This document shows positions 1 to 20,530 of a stretch of 64,000 bases of DNA, piece after piece (position 1 is the first letter of the stretch; each line of letters begins with the position of its first letter). The translations under genes were made by a program, and so were the position numbers. Origin of the DNA: Lota lota (Eukaryota; Chordata; Actinopteri; Gadiformes; Lotidae); NCBI GenBank assembly GCA_026745465.1, contig JACYXH010000823.1, positions 1,040,294 to 1,104,293 of the forward strand, in the 5' to 3' direction. The notes below the pieces were generated by a model. It was not told the origin of the DNA. It searched no databases and saw only the letters and a program-made list of their open reading frames with translations.

Positions 1-678
1 TATACGCTAGACGTATATGCTAGACGCTATAAAGTCGCTAGCCGCTTCTTCCCGTGGGGGCAGAATACAGATTATTGTGAGAGGGAAGACCTTACTCCTT
101 TTTTTTTGATTAATGGTAAAGCAGGTCTCTGTCTCTTTCTTCACATTTGAAGGTGTGAGGGCAAACTGATGACAATTTCTATATATTTTTAATAACAATA
201 TTAGTTGAATTTAAATGTAATAACAATTTATCAGTTGATGACCACAGTGGATTGTTCAGACATTGAATTGGCAATAAAAAAATTTATTGAAGACATTTAC
301 AATGAACTCCTCGATGTAGCTGTCCACAAATACTGTAGCCTAAGGAACTTATGTTGCCGACTAGTGGTTACTGGTGGTATTGCTACTTAAGGTGACCCCC
401 CCCCCCCCCCCCCCCCCCCAAATGTTTGGGACTGATAAGAGATTGCACATTTATTTATGACGTCATCAAATGGCCAGTAGGATAGTTTTTTTTTCACAGT
501 TCGAACCAAAAATAAATGTTATTATACTACTTAAGATATTCAAATATTCAAATGATATCCAAAAGCTTTTCAGTTTTACTAGGAAATATAACAAAAAAAA
601 ACATTGTCTATTCAGGGACAAGAAAGGAACCTTTCAGAAAGATAGTTTCTAATAGTAAAAACTTGTAATCAGTCTTAC
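1..678. other. Intron 1 of class I gene A, no gene seen
   Basis: This stretch lies downstream (minus strand) of the exon 1 at 679-739 and should be the intron 1 of a class I gene that continues off the left edge. The part from about 430 to 678 matches the sequence beside exon 1 of the other copies (for example 9150-9421 and 19450-19734). A poly-C run lies at about 397-419. A short plus-strand open frame (205-390) is not recognised and I give it no function. Confidence 0.6.
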
Positions 679-739
679 TTGAGGACACACCGTGACCAGA
701 AACCAACAGCAGTAGTCCTATTAGCGCCTTCATATTCAT
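679..739 (-). CDS. Class I gene A, signal-peptide exon only (partial gene)
   Basis: First coding exon of a further MHC class I gene whose other exons lie beyond the left edge. On the minus strand it starts ATGAATATG and encodes a leader of the type MNMKALIGLLLLVSGHGVSS, ending at a GT donor at the low end. It differs from the other copies by D to N at residue 2 and by A instead of G as the last exon base, so the donor reads CTCAA/gtaag instead of CTCAG/gtaag, a slightly weaker match. The hydrophobic core is typical of a cleaved ER signal peptide. It shows that the tandem array continues to the left. Confidence 0.8.
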
Positions 740-875
740 GTATTTTCAACAACAGGCTTCATGAGATCTTCAACAGAGATGTGACTCTGACTCCAGATCA
801 GACGGACTGACCAGGAAACCTGCGAACAAGAGACGGAATAAGAGGGAGGAGGTCAGTCTGGACCAATAGGAATTA
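740..875 (-). promoter_or_regulatory. Proximal promoter of gene A
   Basis: The upstream block is conserved in all copies. It carries an inverted CCAAT box (plus-strand ccaat at 863-867), about 125 bp from the ATG. An inverted CCAAT at this distance resembles the Y box of the SXY module of MHC promoters; that is known biology, and the assignment is inference. I see no clear TATA box. Confidence 0.5.
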
Positions 876-908
876 TATAAATTACGTTATTTGTTTCCAG
901 GAAAACTT

Positions 909-950
909 CTCACACACACACACAAAAAAACACACAAACACACAAACACG

Positions 951-988
<38 letters not shown>

Positions 989-1321
989 AACATGAACACA
1001 CACACAAACAAACACACACAGACACACACACTTTTACAAGCACCCGTAGTTTCATGTTATCCTTAATTCATTGTTCTTACAGTATAATTTTCAGTTGTAT
1101 ATAATGTTCAGCTATATGTGTGTGCTTTGTGTACTTTGTGTGTCTGTGTGCGTGGGGTTGGGGGGGACGTATGTGTGTATGTTTGTGTGGTGCGTGGGGG
1201 GGTTGTGTGTGTGTGTGTGTGTTTGTGTGGGGCGTGGGGGGGGGGTTGTGTGTGTGTGTGTTTGTGTGGGGCGTGGGGGGGTTGTGTGTGTGTGTGTTTG
1301 TTTCTCTGTGTGTCTGTCTGT

Positions 1322-1392
<71 letters not shown>

Positions 1393-1397
1393 GCCCA
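909..1397. repeat. CA-rich then TG-rich microsatellites
   Basis: A (CA)n-rich stretch at about 909-1030 is followed by a (TG)n-rich stretch at about 1112-1391 with G-rich interruptions. Open frames across it are artefacts of the repeat. Confidence 0.95.
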
Positions 1398-1399
1398 CT

Positions 1400-2480
1400 T
1401 CTTGACACCAGGCTGGGCGGGTGGAGAGCACATGACCAGGTCTTCTCTGGCGCAGGTCGCTGCCGACACTCGGCATCTTCTGAGATCTTATGAGAAGTAC
1501 AGGGAGTCATTCTGATCTGATGCTGGGTCTAGTGGGAGGAGAGTCACGTGACCACAGCGCTGGACCTCAGGGCTAACGTCCACTAACTTGGAAATTGTTG
1601 ACTATAATAATCATAATAAAGACTCAAACTAACTGATTGTTTATAAATCCAATTTATTTACAATTTGCTTAGATCTAATTTAGATCAACCCTGATAACTC
1701 TAGTGTGGAACTATTGTTATGGGCAACATAGAACAGCCAATAAGCTATATGTTTGATTTATGGTCATTCTCCGCCCTTTCAGCACAAAACATTGGAAAAC
1801 GTCAAAATAGAGAATATTCCAAGCATGTCATGTGATCAGCAGCAGCATTCTATGGTTTAAAGTGTGTTTGTCTCAGCGCCCCCTACCATCCCACGACCAG
1901 CCACTAGGGGGCGGTGCCGCCCCGGTTGAGAAACCACTTTAGAGGCACGGGAAAAGAGACTACTTGAACGATTCTCCAAAACTGTGTAAGCTTTATGTGA
2001 CAGACAGGTAGCCTGTCTCTCCTGGTAGTAGAGGCCAGAGGGCAGATGGTGTTAGATCCGTCACTTTGTGAAGCTTGTTGTCCTGTAACGGTTGTTAACA
2101 AGCTGACGGGGAGATTCGCCCGGCCCCTAACTACTGTATACCAGACGCCTGCCCTGCTTGCTTCAGCACCCCACCTCTGGGCATAACCCCCCAACACTGT
2201 ATCTGTGCTTCCTTCTTGTGTACTGCTGTGTACCGTAGTTATGACTCACGCCTGAAAAGCACTTTGTCCAAACACATTGCTCTGTTGTCAACTGTAACTC
2301 ATGATACGGTAATCGACTGCTAGCTTCAGTTTGACAACTCAAAACATCAAAGACAAACCCTCCCCCGTTTGAAAAGAAAAAAAAGCTAAATGCCTTACTC
2401 AAGATGCCTAAAATTACTGTTTACGTAAAATTGTAAATTAAGTTGAACACCAAGCAACATAATACTACATGTTAAACAGT
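1400..2480. other. Intergenic stretch, no gene recognised
   Basis: Upstream flank of gene A. It holds AT-rich and moderately GC-rich sequence, possibly old transposon debris around 1700-2200. I cannot name any element or gene in it. Open frames at 1904-2402 look like nothing I recognise. Confidence 0.5.
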
Positions 2481-2606
2481 TTGTAAGGTTTATAATTGAT
2501 CGTCCGCTCCCTCCTGGTTTGGAAACTCGTGAGAAGCCTCTTCATCATTCACCTCAACCCCTAAACAGCAAGGAAGCACAAGTCAGGGTTAAATCCTTCA
2601 TCACTA
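2481..2606 (-). other. Conserved 3' block of gene B
   Basis: The block also occurs at about 9955-10070, 21620-21720, 33080-33200 and 50240-50365, each time 3' of a class I gene. It is probably part of the 3' UTR or a downstream flank. In gene B it joins the 41-bp array directly, so the last coding exon has been deleted between them. Confidence 0.6.
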
Positions 2607-2607
2607 G

Positions 2608-2875
2608 AGAGCTGTATAGTCCAGTGAGCTAGATGTATTTAGATCCACAGAGCTGTATAGTCCAGTGAGTTAGATGTATCTAGATCAACAGAGCTGTATA
2701 GTCCAGTGAGCTAGATGTATCTAGATCCACAGAGCTGTATAGTCCAGTGAGCTAGATGTATCTAGACCTACAGAGCTGCATAGTCCAGTGAGCTAGATCT
2801 AGATCTATAGAGCTGTATAGTCCAGTGAGCTAGATGTATCTAGATCAACAGAGCTGTATAGTCCAGTGAGCTAGA
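2608..2875. repeat. 41-bp minisatellite, last intron of gene B
   Basis: About six units of a 41-bp repeat containing gagctgtatagtccagtgag followed by ctagatgtatctagatc. The same array occupies the last intron of genes C, D, E and F. Confidence 0.9.
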
Positions 2876-4011
2876 CAAGTCACCAAGGTCTCTGTGTTGG
2901 TAGTAGTGTTAATCATAAGAGCAGAACTGCAGTCAAAAAACATCTTACTCACCAAGTGGTTTGTGGTGCTTGGCTGAATCTAAAGATAAATGAGAAATGA
3001 TTAGTGTTGTAACAGTGGTAAATATCCTAATGTAATTATACTTTCATATTCTTAATGCCACAACATCACTGTGGACACGACATTGGAGGAGGTTCATCAT
3101 TCAGAGATGGAGAGGTTTCTACAACCAGACCACTAGTGTATGACAACAACCAATCAGATTCTAGGAAGGGATGCAACAAGGGGACAGGAAGTAGGAGCAG
3201 GTGGAGTTCAGGTGTTAGTCCTCCTGAAGAGTTTGATTCACTCACCATTCCTCTTCTTGTACAGAAAGACTCCAACAACAACAGCAGCAGCAGCGAGGAG
3301 GAGAACAACAGACCCAATGATGATGGGGGTGGTGATGTCACTCTTGTCTCCTTCAGGTAAAGATAATCAGGTGTGTAATAATATGTGTTGGACAGAGACC
3401 CTCACCCATCCATCCCTCCATCATTGAACCACATGTCTATGGACACGTGATGCTACATAATGACTAACACAACGTCAGTGTAACTGTTCCACTAGAATCT
3501 GTTCTGGAGCTCAGGGTCACTCAGGGACTGATCTTAGCCTAGGCCTGTTCATAGTACTCATTTACCCACAATCCAACGTGTTCTGCTGAAGTGAGCTATT
3601 CCTGAGACCTGTGTGTTGACCAAGTAGTTTCAGATGTGTCCAGGTAGACCTGGCAGTGGTTGTGATGAGGTCAGGTGGAGGTGGTGAGACATGTGTTCCC
3701 TACCTCCATCCCCTCCAAGACCAGTCTTACCCCCGTTGGTCCTGATGAGGGCTGGGTCCAGTGCGGTGAAGATGTCCTCGATGCCTTTCAGCTGGACCAC
3801 ACAGTCATACCTCCCCCAGTCCTCCTGTTGGACCGAGGCCAGGTCCAGGTCCACGCTGACCTGGAAGGTCCCGTCGTGGTTGGGGAGGACCTCCCCATGG
3901 TCCACATGCTCCTGGAGCTCCTGGCCGTCTCTCCTCCAGAACACCACCACCCTGTCAGGGTAGAAGCCTGTAGCATGGCACACCACTGGAGCAGAGACAC
4001 CCGCGGAACCT

Positions 4012-4012
4012 C

Positions 4013-4051
<39 letters not shown>
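4012..4051. repeat. (GA)n tract, pyrimidine tract of gene B exon 4
   Basis: On the minus strand this is a (TC)n tract ending in CCAG at the alpha3 exon boundary. It is the apparent polypyrimidine tract of that acceptor. Confidence 0.9.
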
Positions 4052-4055
<4 letters not shown>

Positions 4056-4207
4056 AAGTTCGGACAGTTGGGTATTGTGAATGTTAAACCACACTGTTAA
4101 TGACACATAACATATTATTACGACAGCATCTTACTATGATAGTATGTTATTATGATAATATTACTATGATATAATATTCAGAGAGAGGTTAAGGTTATTA
4201 GAGGGGG

Positions 4208-4414
4208 AGAGAGAGAAGAGATGAATAAAGAAAAGGGAGGGAGGGTGAAACAAAGAGTGGGAGGAAAGAGTGGAAAAGAATACGGGTGGATGAAGAGAGA
4301 GACAGAGACAGAGAGAGAGAGACAGAGAGAGAGAGAGACAGACAGAGAGCGAGAGAGAGACAGACAGAGAGAGAGAGACAGACAGAGAGAGAGACAGACA
4401 GAGACAGACAGAGA
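4208..4414. repeat. Purine-rich GA/GACA repeat flanking a LINE
   Basis: Degenerate (GA)n and (GACA)n. It is the left flank of the LINE at 4415-7042; the right flank (7043-7055) is also (GA)n, so the LINE sits inside a GA/TC microsatellite. Confidence 0.9.
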
Positions 4415-4531
4415 TTTTTATTTTTTTTAAAGCTCTTTATTCGTTACAGATTTTCTACTCTACAGTAACGTACAACACATTTCTTAATTCAAAAAATGAA
4501 AATTAATATACAAACAAATATACAACTTAGA

Positions 4532-4577
<46 letters not shown>

Positions 4578-7042
4578 AAGCAACAACAACAAAAAATACT
4601 AACAAACATGTATTAAATTAAGCCAAAAGATCATCAAAAATCAGCTCTCCTTCCACAACAGAGCATAGTGGTCCTCTGTAACCCCAGATGTGCAAGAATC
4701 TATCTATGTCCTGCATTTCTTTATAATACCCGAAATCGACCTTCATCCTGGACTTCACCAGTCTGGTAAAACACAACTGTGCATCAGTACTCAGGGAGTT
4801 CTCTACTCTTCTTTTTCGACTCAGATAAATAGCCATCTTTGCTTGGCCAATCATAAAGTTTAAGAGAGCACTTTTGTGTTTGAACATTTTACTGTATTTG
4901 AACCCAAAAATGAATTTGTGTTTTGAAAAAGCTTCACCAAACAACATAAAAAACCTAGTCAGCAGCAGGATAAGAGGCATTAGTCGGTCACACTCTAAAA
5001 ATTTGTGAAGCCGTCTCCCTGTGTGTACAGAATGGACATTTGTTTGACACTGGGGTTTAACAAAGAAATCAAAGAGTTAACCGCAACAATCCCATGCAGA
5101 ACTCTCCACTGCAGATCTCCAGTCCTCTTTGTCGACGGTGGTTTGTAGAGCACTCTCCACTCTGGTCTGACGTCCTCCTTCAGGCCCAAGTGAGCCCTCC
5201 AGGGACAGTCCGACCCACCTTTCAGCCTATCTTTGTTTAAAATCTTCACACACATGTTGTAGGACAGTTTACCGGTAAAGTTGTTCAAATACATCACTCT
5301 CCCAGTATTTAACAACAGCCCTGAGCAGTCTTTAAGATCAGGAAGAAGCTTCAAAGAAGGGAAAGGATCTTTACAGTTAGGCCAAACAGAGCCATTACAG
5401 TAGGACCTTAGAAGGATGCATTCATCACCAGTCAGCTGATGTTTCCAGTTGATAAAGATGATTGTACAATTTTCATATTGTGCCTTAATCCTGATTAATC
5501 GGCCTTCCACTGGACTATCCACCTCATAAGAGCATGGTTTGCACTGTTTAGAGAAAAGAAAACCCACCCCACCACTATTATTAGATTTATGGGATAACAC
5601 CACACCACCACTCCACTCCTTTTTCCATTCAATCTCATTGTCTGTTGTGCTGTGGGTTTCCTGTAGAAAATGTACATCCAACCTCTTGATGTCCATCCAT
5701 TCATACAGGGAGGCCCTCTTTAGGCTAACCCTTGCCCCATTCAGGTTTAAAGTGCCGATACTTAAATTACACATGAGATGGAGGGGAGGAAGCACGCACA
5801 CAAACAAGCAAAAAGAAACAATAAAAAGTATGATTTACAAGTCATCCTCAAGCTGAGCTTTGACCTTGAACACCAGCTTTCTCAGGCGGAACACTTCCTG
5901 CTCTGTGAACACCTCTTCCCCAAGCTCACCTGAGTTCTTCATATGACGTCGTGCAGACTCCACAAACATTTTAAGGTTTGGGAAATGTTGATCCACCTTA
6001 ACTCTCAGGCCTTTTGTCTCCTGTAAAAACCTCTTCAATTTTGTCAAGGAGTAACCAATTAACTTATCCCCTTGAGCCCGTGACATACCGATGGATCCAC
6101 TGTCAGATTCATCAGAGGTCTCCTCTACAGCGGGAGGGGGTGTAGTGTCCTCAGAAGACTTTTGTGACTTTGCATTATCTTTTCTGTCATTCATGATTTT
6201 TCTTTTCACAGACATTTGAGAAAGATCTTCATCCATCAGAAGATCATCTTCCCCTTCTTCCACAACACACTCAGCCACTTCAATAGCAGTCTGGTCAGAT
6301 TGGTTCCTGGAGCCAGGCCTTTTCTGTCCAGTCTGCCTGCTCTGCTCCTGTTTTTTACCTTTTACCATTTCCTCTTCTACCTGTACCTGTTTATGTTCCC
6401 CATTCTGAGAGACGTCTTCAGCAATGGGATCCTCTCCCTGTTGCTGGGGCTGACTACTACCTATCTCATCCTGTGGGCCTGTCTCCTCTGGATCACTTTC
6501 AATCTCAGTTTGTCGCTTTTTTCCTTTAACGTTTTTTTTCTTGCCTTCCACCTGCTTAATCTCCTCTGTAGGCCTAGTGATCCCATCAACGATATCAGAG
6601 GAGCCGCTAGTGGTGGGCTTGGGGGGCTGAGGGGCGCTGCGCCGTCTGGAACAGCGCTATTGTCGTTCCCTTCAGGGCAAGACCTGATCATGTGTCCCTC
6701 ATTCCCGCATTTAAAACACCGCATAGTGTCTGAGGTCGCGAACACTGTGTAATCGAACTCATCAACTTTAAATTTGAGCATTAATGTCCTCCTTGTTGTT
6801 CAATAGCATGGAAAATTGCCTATGAAAAGATAACATGTTTTAGCTGCGGCGATTTACAACCTAAAGATACCAGCTGGCCATATCTCGCCAATTCCTTTCC
6901 GACCTGACGCCAAACCGGCGACAACACCTGGGGGCATTCTGCCCTGCCAGGTGGTAGCGAACGCTACCAAACTAACTAAAGTTAGAGAAAGACTCAAATA
7001 CGTCTAAACTCACCACGCAGCTCCGTACACTCACCATCCACT
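4415..7042 (-). mobile_element. Tx1-like non-LTR retrotransposon, internally deleted
   Basis: Reads on the minus strand. ORF1 remains (6781 to 5835, in two frames) include a CCHC zinc knuckle (RCFKCGNEGHMIRSCPEGN) followed by a charged, probably coiled-coil region. ORF2 remains begin near 5807 with an AP-endonuclease start (IGTLNLNGARVSLKR, then FLQETHS), then jump without a reverse-transcriptase core to the C-terminal region of such ORF2 proteins (5340-4618, again with a frame break). The 3' end on the minus strand is an A-rich tail beside GA/TC repeat. Absence of the RT core makes it non-autonomous. ORF1 plus endonuclease layout fits the Tx1/L1-like clade. It lies within intron 3 of gene B. 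Confidence 0.8.
4533..4575. repeat. (AT)n microsatellite
   Basis: A run of alternating AT inside the 3' end of the LINE. Confidence 0.9.
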
Positions 7043-7433
7043 CAGAGAGAGAGAGATGTTCAGTACGTTCCTGGGACCCCCTGTAGTGTATCAGTTAAAA
7101 CACCAGGGACTCAGAGACATGAGTCTGTCAACGCCCACCAGGTCATGTGACTCTACCTGTTCTCTGCAGAGTGCTCTTCCCATAGGCCAGGAGCTTCTTC
7201 AGCCAATCAACACACTCCTTGGTGATGTAGTTCTTCCAGCTTTCCTTATCAGCTCTATCCTGATCCCATCTCTGTTTGGTGGGGACAGCCTGTAGTACTG
7301 GAGCGATCCATGTCAGGGTCTTCAGGTCAAACGATATGAAGTCCTCCCCATCATAACCATACTGGACAAAACCACCAGTAGTACCATCCTCTTCATCCAA
7401 CTCACAACCATACATTAACAGAACAATATGGAT

Positions 7434-7546
<113 letters not shown>

Positions 7547-7554
7547 ATATAATT

Positions 7555-7930
7555 AATATTAATTATTTTTGTAAAGCACCTTATGAAATGTGCTATATTA
7601 CTAAAGTTTGACTGGACTCTAGGAGTATTATGGGATGCCACCCTGTGTCAGTACTGTAGCGTCACCCTGCTGTGTATTGGCTCTACAGGAGCGTTTGGAC
7701 CTCCAGGGTTCTGCTACTGGACATTATAGGGTCCTGGTGTGGGAGGCTTCCTCTAACCTCTTACTGCTGGCAGACTGGGACTTCTGGACATGTGTGTGTG
7801 TTGGTAGTGTTGGGAATGAAGAACCAACTGACTGGAACAAATATTCTGTTTAGAAACATAGCAGCATCACCTGCTGGTTACATGTGGTAATACAGCTGGC
7901 TGACCCGCGAAACGTTTCCTTGATTTACAG
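7555..7930. other. Conserved intron 2 block (gene B)
   Basis: A block of 300-370 bp present in intron 2 of B, C, D, E and F. Its left end (gtaaagcaccttatgaaatg, then ctatatta) resembles the 3' tail of common fish SINE/LINE families. A plus-strand open frame of about 60 codons is preserved in all copies, but the copies are so similar that this says little. Confidence 0.6.
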
Positions 7931-8232
7931 GAAGGTGAGAGGTCAGACATTAGATATAAACATACCTCCTGTCTGGTTAAAACTCTTCTTCAGAGTCTCA
8001 ATCATGGCTTTGAAGGTCGGCTGGTTATCCCGAGCCTTTTCAGCGTCCCTATCCAGGTCACCTGGGTCATCTCTGGTAACCTGGTCCATCCAGGCCTGTT
8101 TGAGCACTATTCTCTGGATGTTGCTGTCATAGTAACCAAACTGAACTTCATCCACCATCCCAACAGCCACAAACCCTGGGAAGGTTGAGACTCCAGACGA
8201 CGCCGTGCAGAAATACTTCAGAGAGTGAATCA

Positions 8233-8365
8233 CTGTAGACAGACAGACAGAAAGGTTACTGTACATCACTGTGGACAGACAGACAGACAGGTTACTATAC
8301 ATCACTGTAGACAGACAGACAGACAAACAGACAGACAGGTTAATACTGTACATCCCTGTAGACAG
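8233..8365. repeat. Minisatellite carrying exon-2 acceptor copies (gene B)
   Basis: Tandem units of about 30-36 bp with a variable number of GACA steps and the core gttactatacatcactgtag. On the minus strand each unit contains a pyrimidine-rich GTCT run plus CTACAG/TGAT, the same sequence as the true exon-2 acceptor. In gene B the nearest upstream unit is 36 bp, so using its acceptor would add 12 codons in frame. Confidence 0.85.
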
Positions 8366-8486
8366 GCATATGGCCCCTACCTTAAATGTACATTCTTGGA
8401 ATGTAATATAATTAATTGAGGAAATGATAGAGATTAACTCTGTCTTCTGTTAACAACGCTCACTTCTGATAATAGGCTAGTTTTAT

Positions 8487-8892
8487 TGTTACGACATCCT
8501 CTGCCTCCACCTAGCTGCGCCGGCTGCCACTACCCCACGTGTCTACTCACCTGTCTCCAATCAGCGCACTATTTATTCCCTGTTCTCCAAGCAGCCGGCG
8601 CCAGTTCGTTGTTTACGCTCTACGAGTCAGTACTTCGTCCCAGCTTATCTTGTTCTTTGCTTGCCTGTCCCAGCCTGCCCATACCCCGTTTTTCCTTGTC
8701 CTAGGTCTCCCCGGCTCCTTGCCGACTCCTGTTCCTGATCGCCTGACTGCCTCGCTGTGAACGAACCCCGCCTGCCTGACTACCCGCCTGCCTAGCCCTT
8801 GCCTGTACCTCTGCCAATAAATCCCTTTCAACCCGTTCCCTTCTCGGTCGTGTGTGTCTTGCATTTTGGGTCTAAAGTTCGGAACCTTAACA
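8487..8892 (+). mobile_element. Solo LTR, gypsy-like (fossil)
   Basis: Begins TGTTACGAC and ends CTTAACA, 406 bp, flanked by a 5-bp target duplication tttat (8482-8486 and 8893-8897). It carries an AATAAA-type signal near its 3' end. Its body resembles the LTRs at 43072-45067. No internal retroviral sequence remains. It sits in intron 1 of gene B. Confidence 0.85.
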
Positions 8893-9482
8893 TTTATTCG
8901 TTTTTTTCAAACAGTTAACGAACAGAACCGAATGTACTTTGGTTCAATGACGTCATTCATCAATCAACTCATTATTTTCCTGCCGCACACTTTGAAGGTA
9001 TTGTGTTGAAAGTTGCCTAGAAGACTCACGTACAACAAGATCAAAGTGTATGCGTGTGAGGATTCAACAAGAATGTTAAGATAAATCCTAAACTAATGAG
9101 ATAGTTTAGGATTAAAAGACATTGGATTCACTCCAAACTAGTTTAATGTTTGGTACCTATAATAGATTATACATTTACTAATGTCATCAAACGCCCAGTC
9201 GAATAGCTGTTTTCACAGTTCAACCCCAAAATAAATGTTCTCATATTACTTTAAATATTGAAAGTCTGATAATTCATGTTGGGATTAATTGGAACCATTT
9301 GAAATGACAAACAAATGCTTTTCAATTTAACTAGAAAATCTAAGCATTGTCTAATCTGGGACAAGAAAGGAACCTTTCAGAAAGATAGTTTCTAATAGTA
9401 AAAACTTGTAATCAGTCTTACCTGAGGACACACTGTGACCAGAAACCAACAGCAGTAGTCCTATTAGCGCCTTCATATCCAT

Positions 9483-9605
9483 GTATTTACAACAACAGGC
9501 TTGATGAGATAATCAACAGAGATGTGACTCTGACTCCAGATCAGACGGACTGACCAGGACGACAGAATAAGAGGGAGTGGCCAGTCTGGACCAATAGGAA
9601 TTCAA
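9483..9605 (-). promoter_or_regulatory. Proximal promoter of gene B
   Basis: Same conserved block as in the other copies, with the inverted CCAAT intact (ccaat at 9591-9595). Confidence 0.5.
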
Positions 9606-9634
9606 TAAGGCTGTTATGTCATTCGTTTCCAGGA

Positions 9635-9798
<164 letters not shown>

Positions 9799-9949
9799 AG
9801 AGAACGGTAGATAGATGCTGACACATTAAAACACTTCCAAATTATTTTTATTTCCTCATCAGCAAAAGGCAAAACCAAGCTGGTTTCCCAAGATCTCAGC
9901 CCTTGAGCTAAAGCCGCAGAAGCCGGTGATCTGAAACCAGTGGCCAAGG

Positions 9950-10330
9950 TTTAGAATTGATCGTCCGCTCCATCGTGGTTCGGAGACAGCAAATGGGACA
10001 AGCCTCTTGATCATTCACCTCAACCCCTAAACAGCAAGGAAGCACAAGTCAGGGTTAAATCCTTCATCCCTAGAGATAACAAGACATCACCGTTTACCCT
10101 GTTAAAGGATTTCTGTACTTTTCAAATGTTTGCTTCGGAATTGGTTATCTCGACTGTCAGCTACGCCGACAGCTTGTTGGTGATTGGTTGGTGTGGCACT
10201 GAGCGTGTCCATAATGAGCCTAATGGGCGGAGTCACTAAATAGGTGCATGAAGGGTTCTAGAGCGAGGTGTGTTAAATGACGTCATTAATCAGCTGATCA
10301 ATCAGACATCAGTGGACTGGCCTGAACACA
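9950..10330 (-). other. Conserved 3' flank of gene C
   Basis: Contains the block shared 3' of each class I gene. From about 10070 to 10330 it is near identical to 50365-50632 beside gene F. It is probably 3' UTR or downstream flank. Confidence 0.6.
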
Positions 10331-10331
10331 A

Positions 10332-10555
10332 TGCTTAATGTTACTATCACTGTGATAAAGTACTGTTCAAATATTACTATGATAAAGTACTGTTCAAATA
10401 TTACTATCACTGTGATGAAGTATTGTTCAAATATTACTATCACTGTGATGAAGTACTGTTCAAATATTACTATCACTGTGATGAAGTACCGTTCAAATAT
10501 TACTATCACTGTGATGAATTACTGTTCAAATATTACTATCACCGTGATTAAGAAC
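10332..10555. repeat. 33-bp minisatellite 3' of gene C
   Basis: About six to seven units of a 33-bp repeat with the core gttcaaatattactatcact followed by gtgatgaagtac. The unit is a multiple of three, so both strands show open frames. It lies beyond the stop codon of gene C. Confidence 0.9.
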
Positions 10556-10626
10556 TGTAAATATTTTTACTGTGATGACACTGCAGTAATGTACTGTAAA
10601 GATAGTACCACCCTCCAACCCATCCT

Positions 10627-19795
<9,169 letters not shown>

Positions 19796-19960
19796 GTATT
19801 TACAACAACAGGCTTGATGAGATAATAAACTGAGATGTGACTCTGACTCCAGACTAGACGGACTGACCAGGAAACCTGCGAACAAGAGACGGAATAAGAG
19901 GAAGGAGGCCAGTCTGGAGCAGTAGGAATTCAATAAAACTGATGTGAAACTAACTCAAGC
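19796..19960 (-). promoter_or_regulatory. Proximal promoter of gene C, CCAAT altered
   Basis: Conserved upstream block, but the plus-strand ggaccaatagg of other copies reads ggagcagtagg here (about 19917-19927), so the inverted CCAAT is lost. A second copy of the block lies 0.55 kb further upstream with CCAAT intact. Confidence 0.5.
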
Positions 19961-20267
19961 ACACACATGCTGTTCCAGTGATCAAGTTACATATTACTCT
20001 TTCTTCGTTGTTCTTACAATCTGGGGTGGATATAAAGGTTTTTGGGCACTCGGCTCCTGACTACTAGTCCTACTGTTCCCAGTTGTGTTTATACTTCTAC
20101 TGACAGGGCAACTAGTTTCTAAACTATTTCTGTTCATTTGTTCCAACTCCTTAACATGTGTAGGCCTATTCATGTTCAATTAATCTAGCCATATCTTAAT
20201 ATATGTATTGTATTTGACCTAATGTTGTAACAACAATGCAAACTAGTGAGCAGCCTACCACAGGCTG

Positions 20268-20345
20268 TGTGATGGAAAATGACTCAAGGCCCCATTCCAA
20301 GGTTAGCTCGCTTAAACAAATTAGTTCTGATGCTCAAGTTGTTTT
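20268..20345 (+). mobile_element. Retroviral LTR fragment (fossil)
   Basis: Begins tgtgatggaaaatgactcaa and matches the start of the LTR at 57432-58024. The host flank to its left (cagcctaccacaggctg) is also the same as at 57415-57431. Only about 80 bp remain. Confidence 0.75.
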
Positions 20346-20351
20346 GTGTTA

Positions 20352-20530
20352 TGTATGAGATCATCAACAGAGATGTGACTGACTCCAGATCAGACAGACT
20401 AACCAGGAAACCTGCGAACAAGAGACGGAATAAGAGGGAGTGGCCGGTCTGGACCAATAGGAATTCAATAAAACTGATGTGAAACTAACTCAAGCACACA
20501 CACGCTGTTCCAGTGATAAAGTTACATATT
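20352..20530 (-). promoter_or_regulatory. Duplicated class I promoter block upstream of gene C
   Basis: A second copy of the conserved upstream block, starting within the segment just 5' of the usual ATG but without a signal-peptide exon. Inverted CCAAT intact at 20453-20457, followed by an AGTTTCAC half-site (minus strand) that resembles part of an interferon response element. It joins directly to the LTR fragment. Confidence 0.6.

Noticed and set aside
1071-1515. Several long open frames on both strands of about 100 to 140 codons
   Set aside because: They are (TG)n/(CA)n repeat translated as Cys-Val or Thr-His; no protein composition otherwise.
3675-4100. Plus-strand open frames opposite the alpha3 exon, repeated in all copies
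   Set aside because: They are antisense shadows of the alpha3 coding exon.
7635-7890. Plus-strand open frame of 60-75 codons repeated in intron 2 of five class I copies
   Set aside because: The copies are near identical recent duplicates, so an open frame is expected by descent; no known family, and the region looks like an old SINE-like block.
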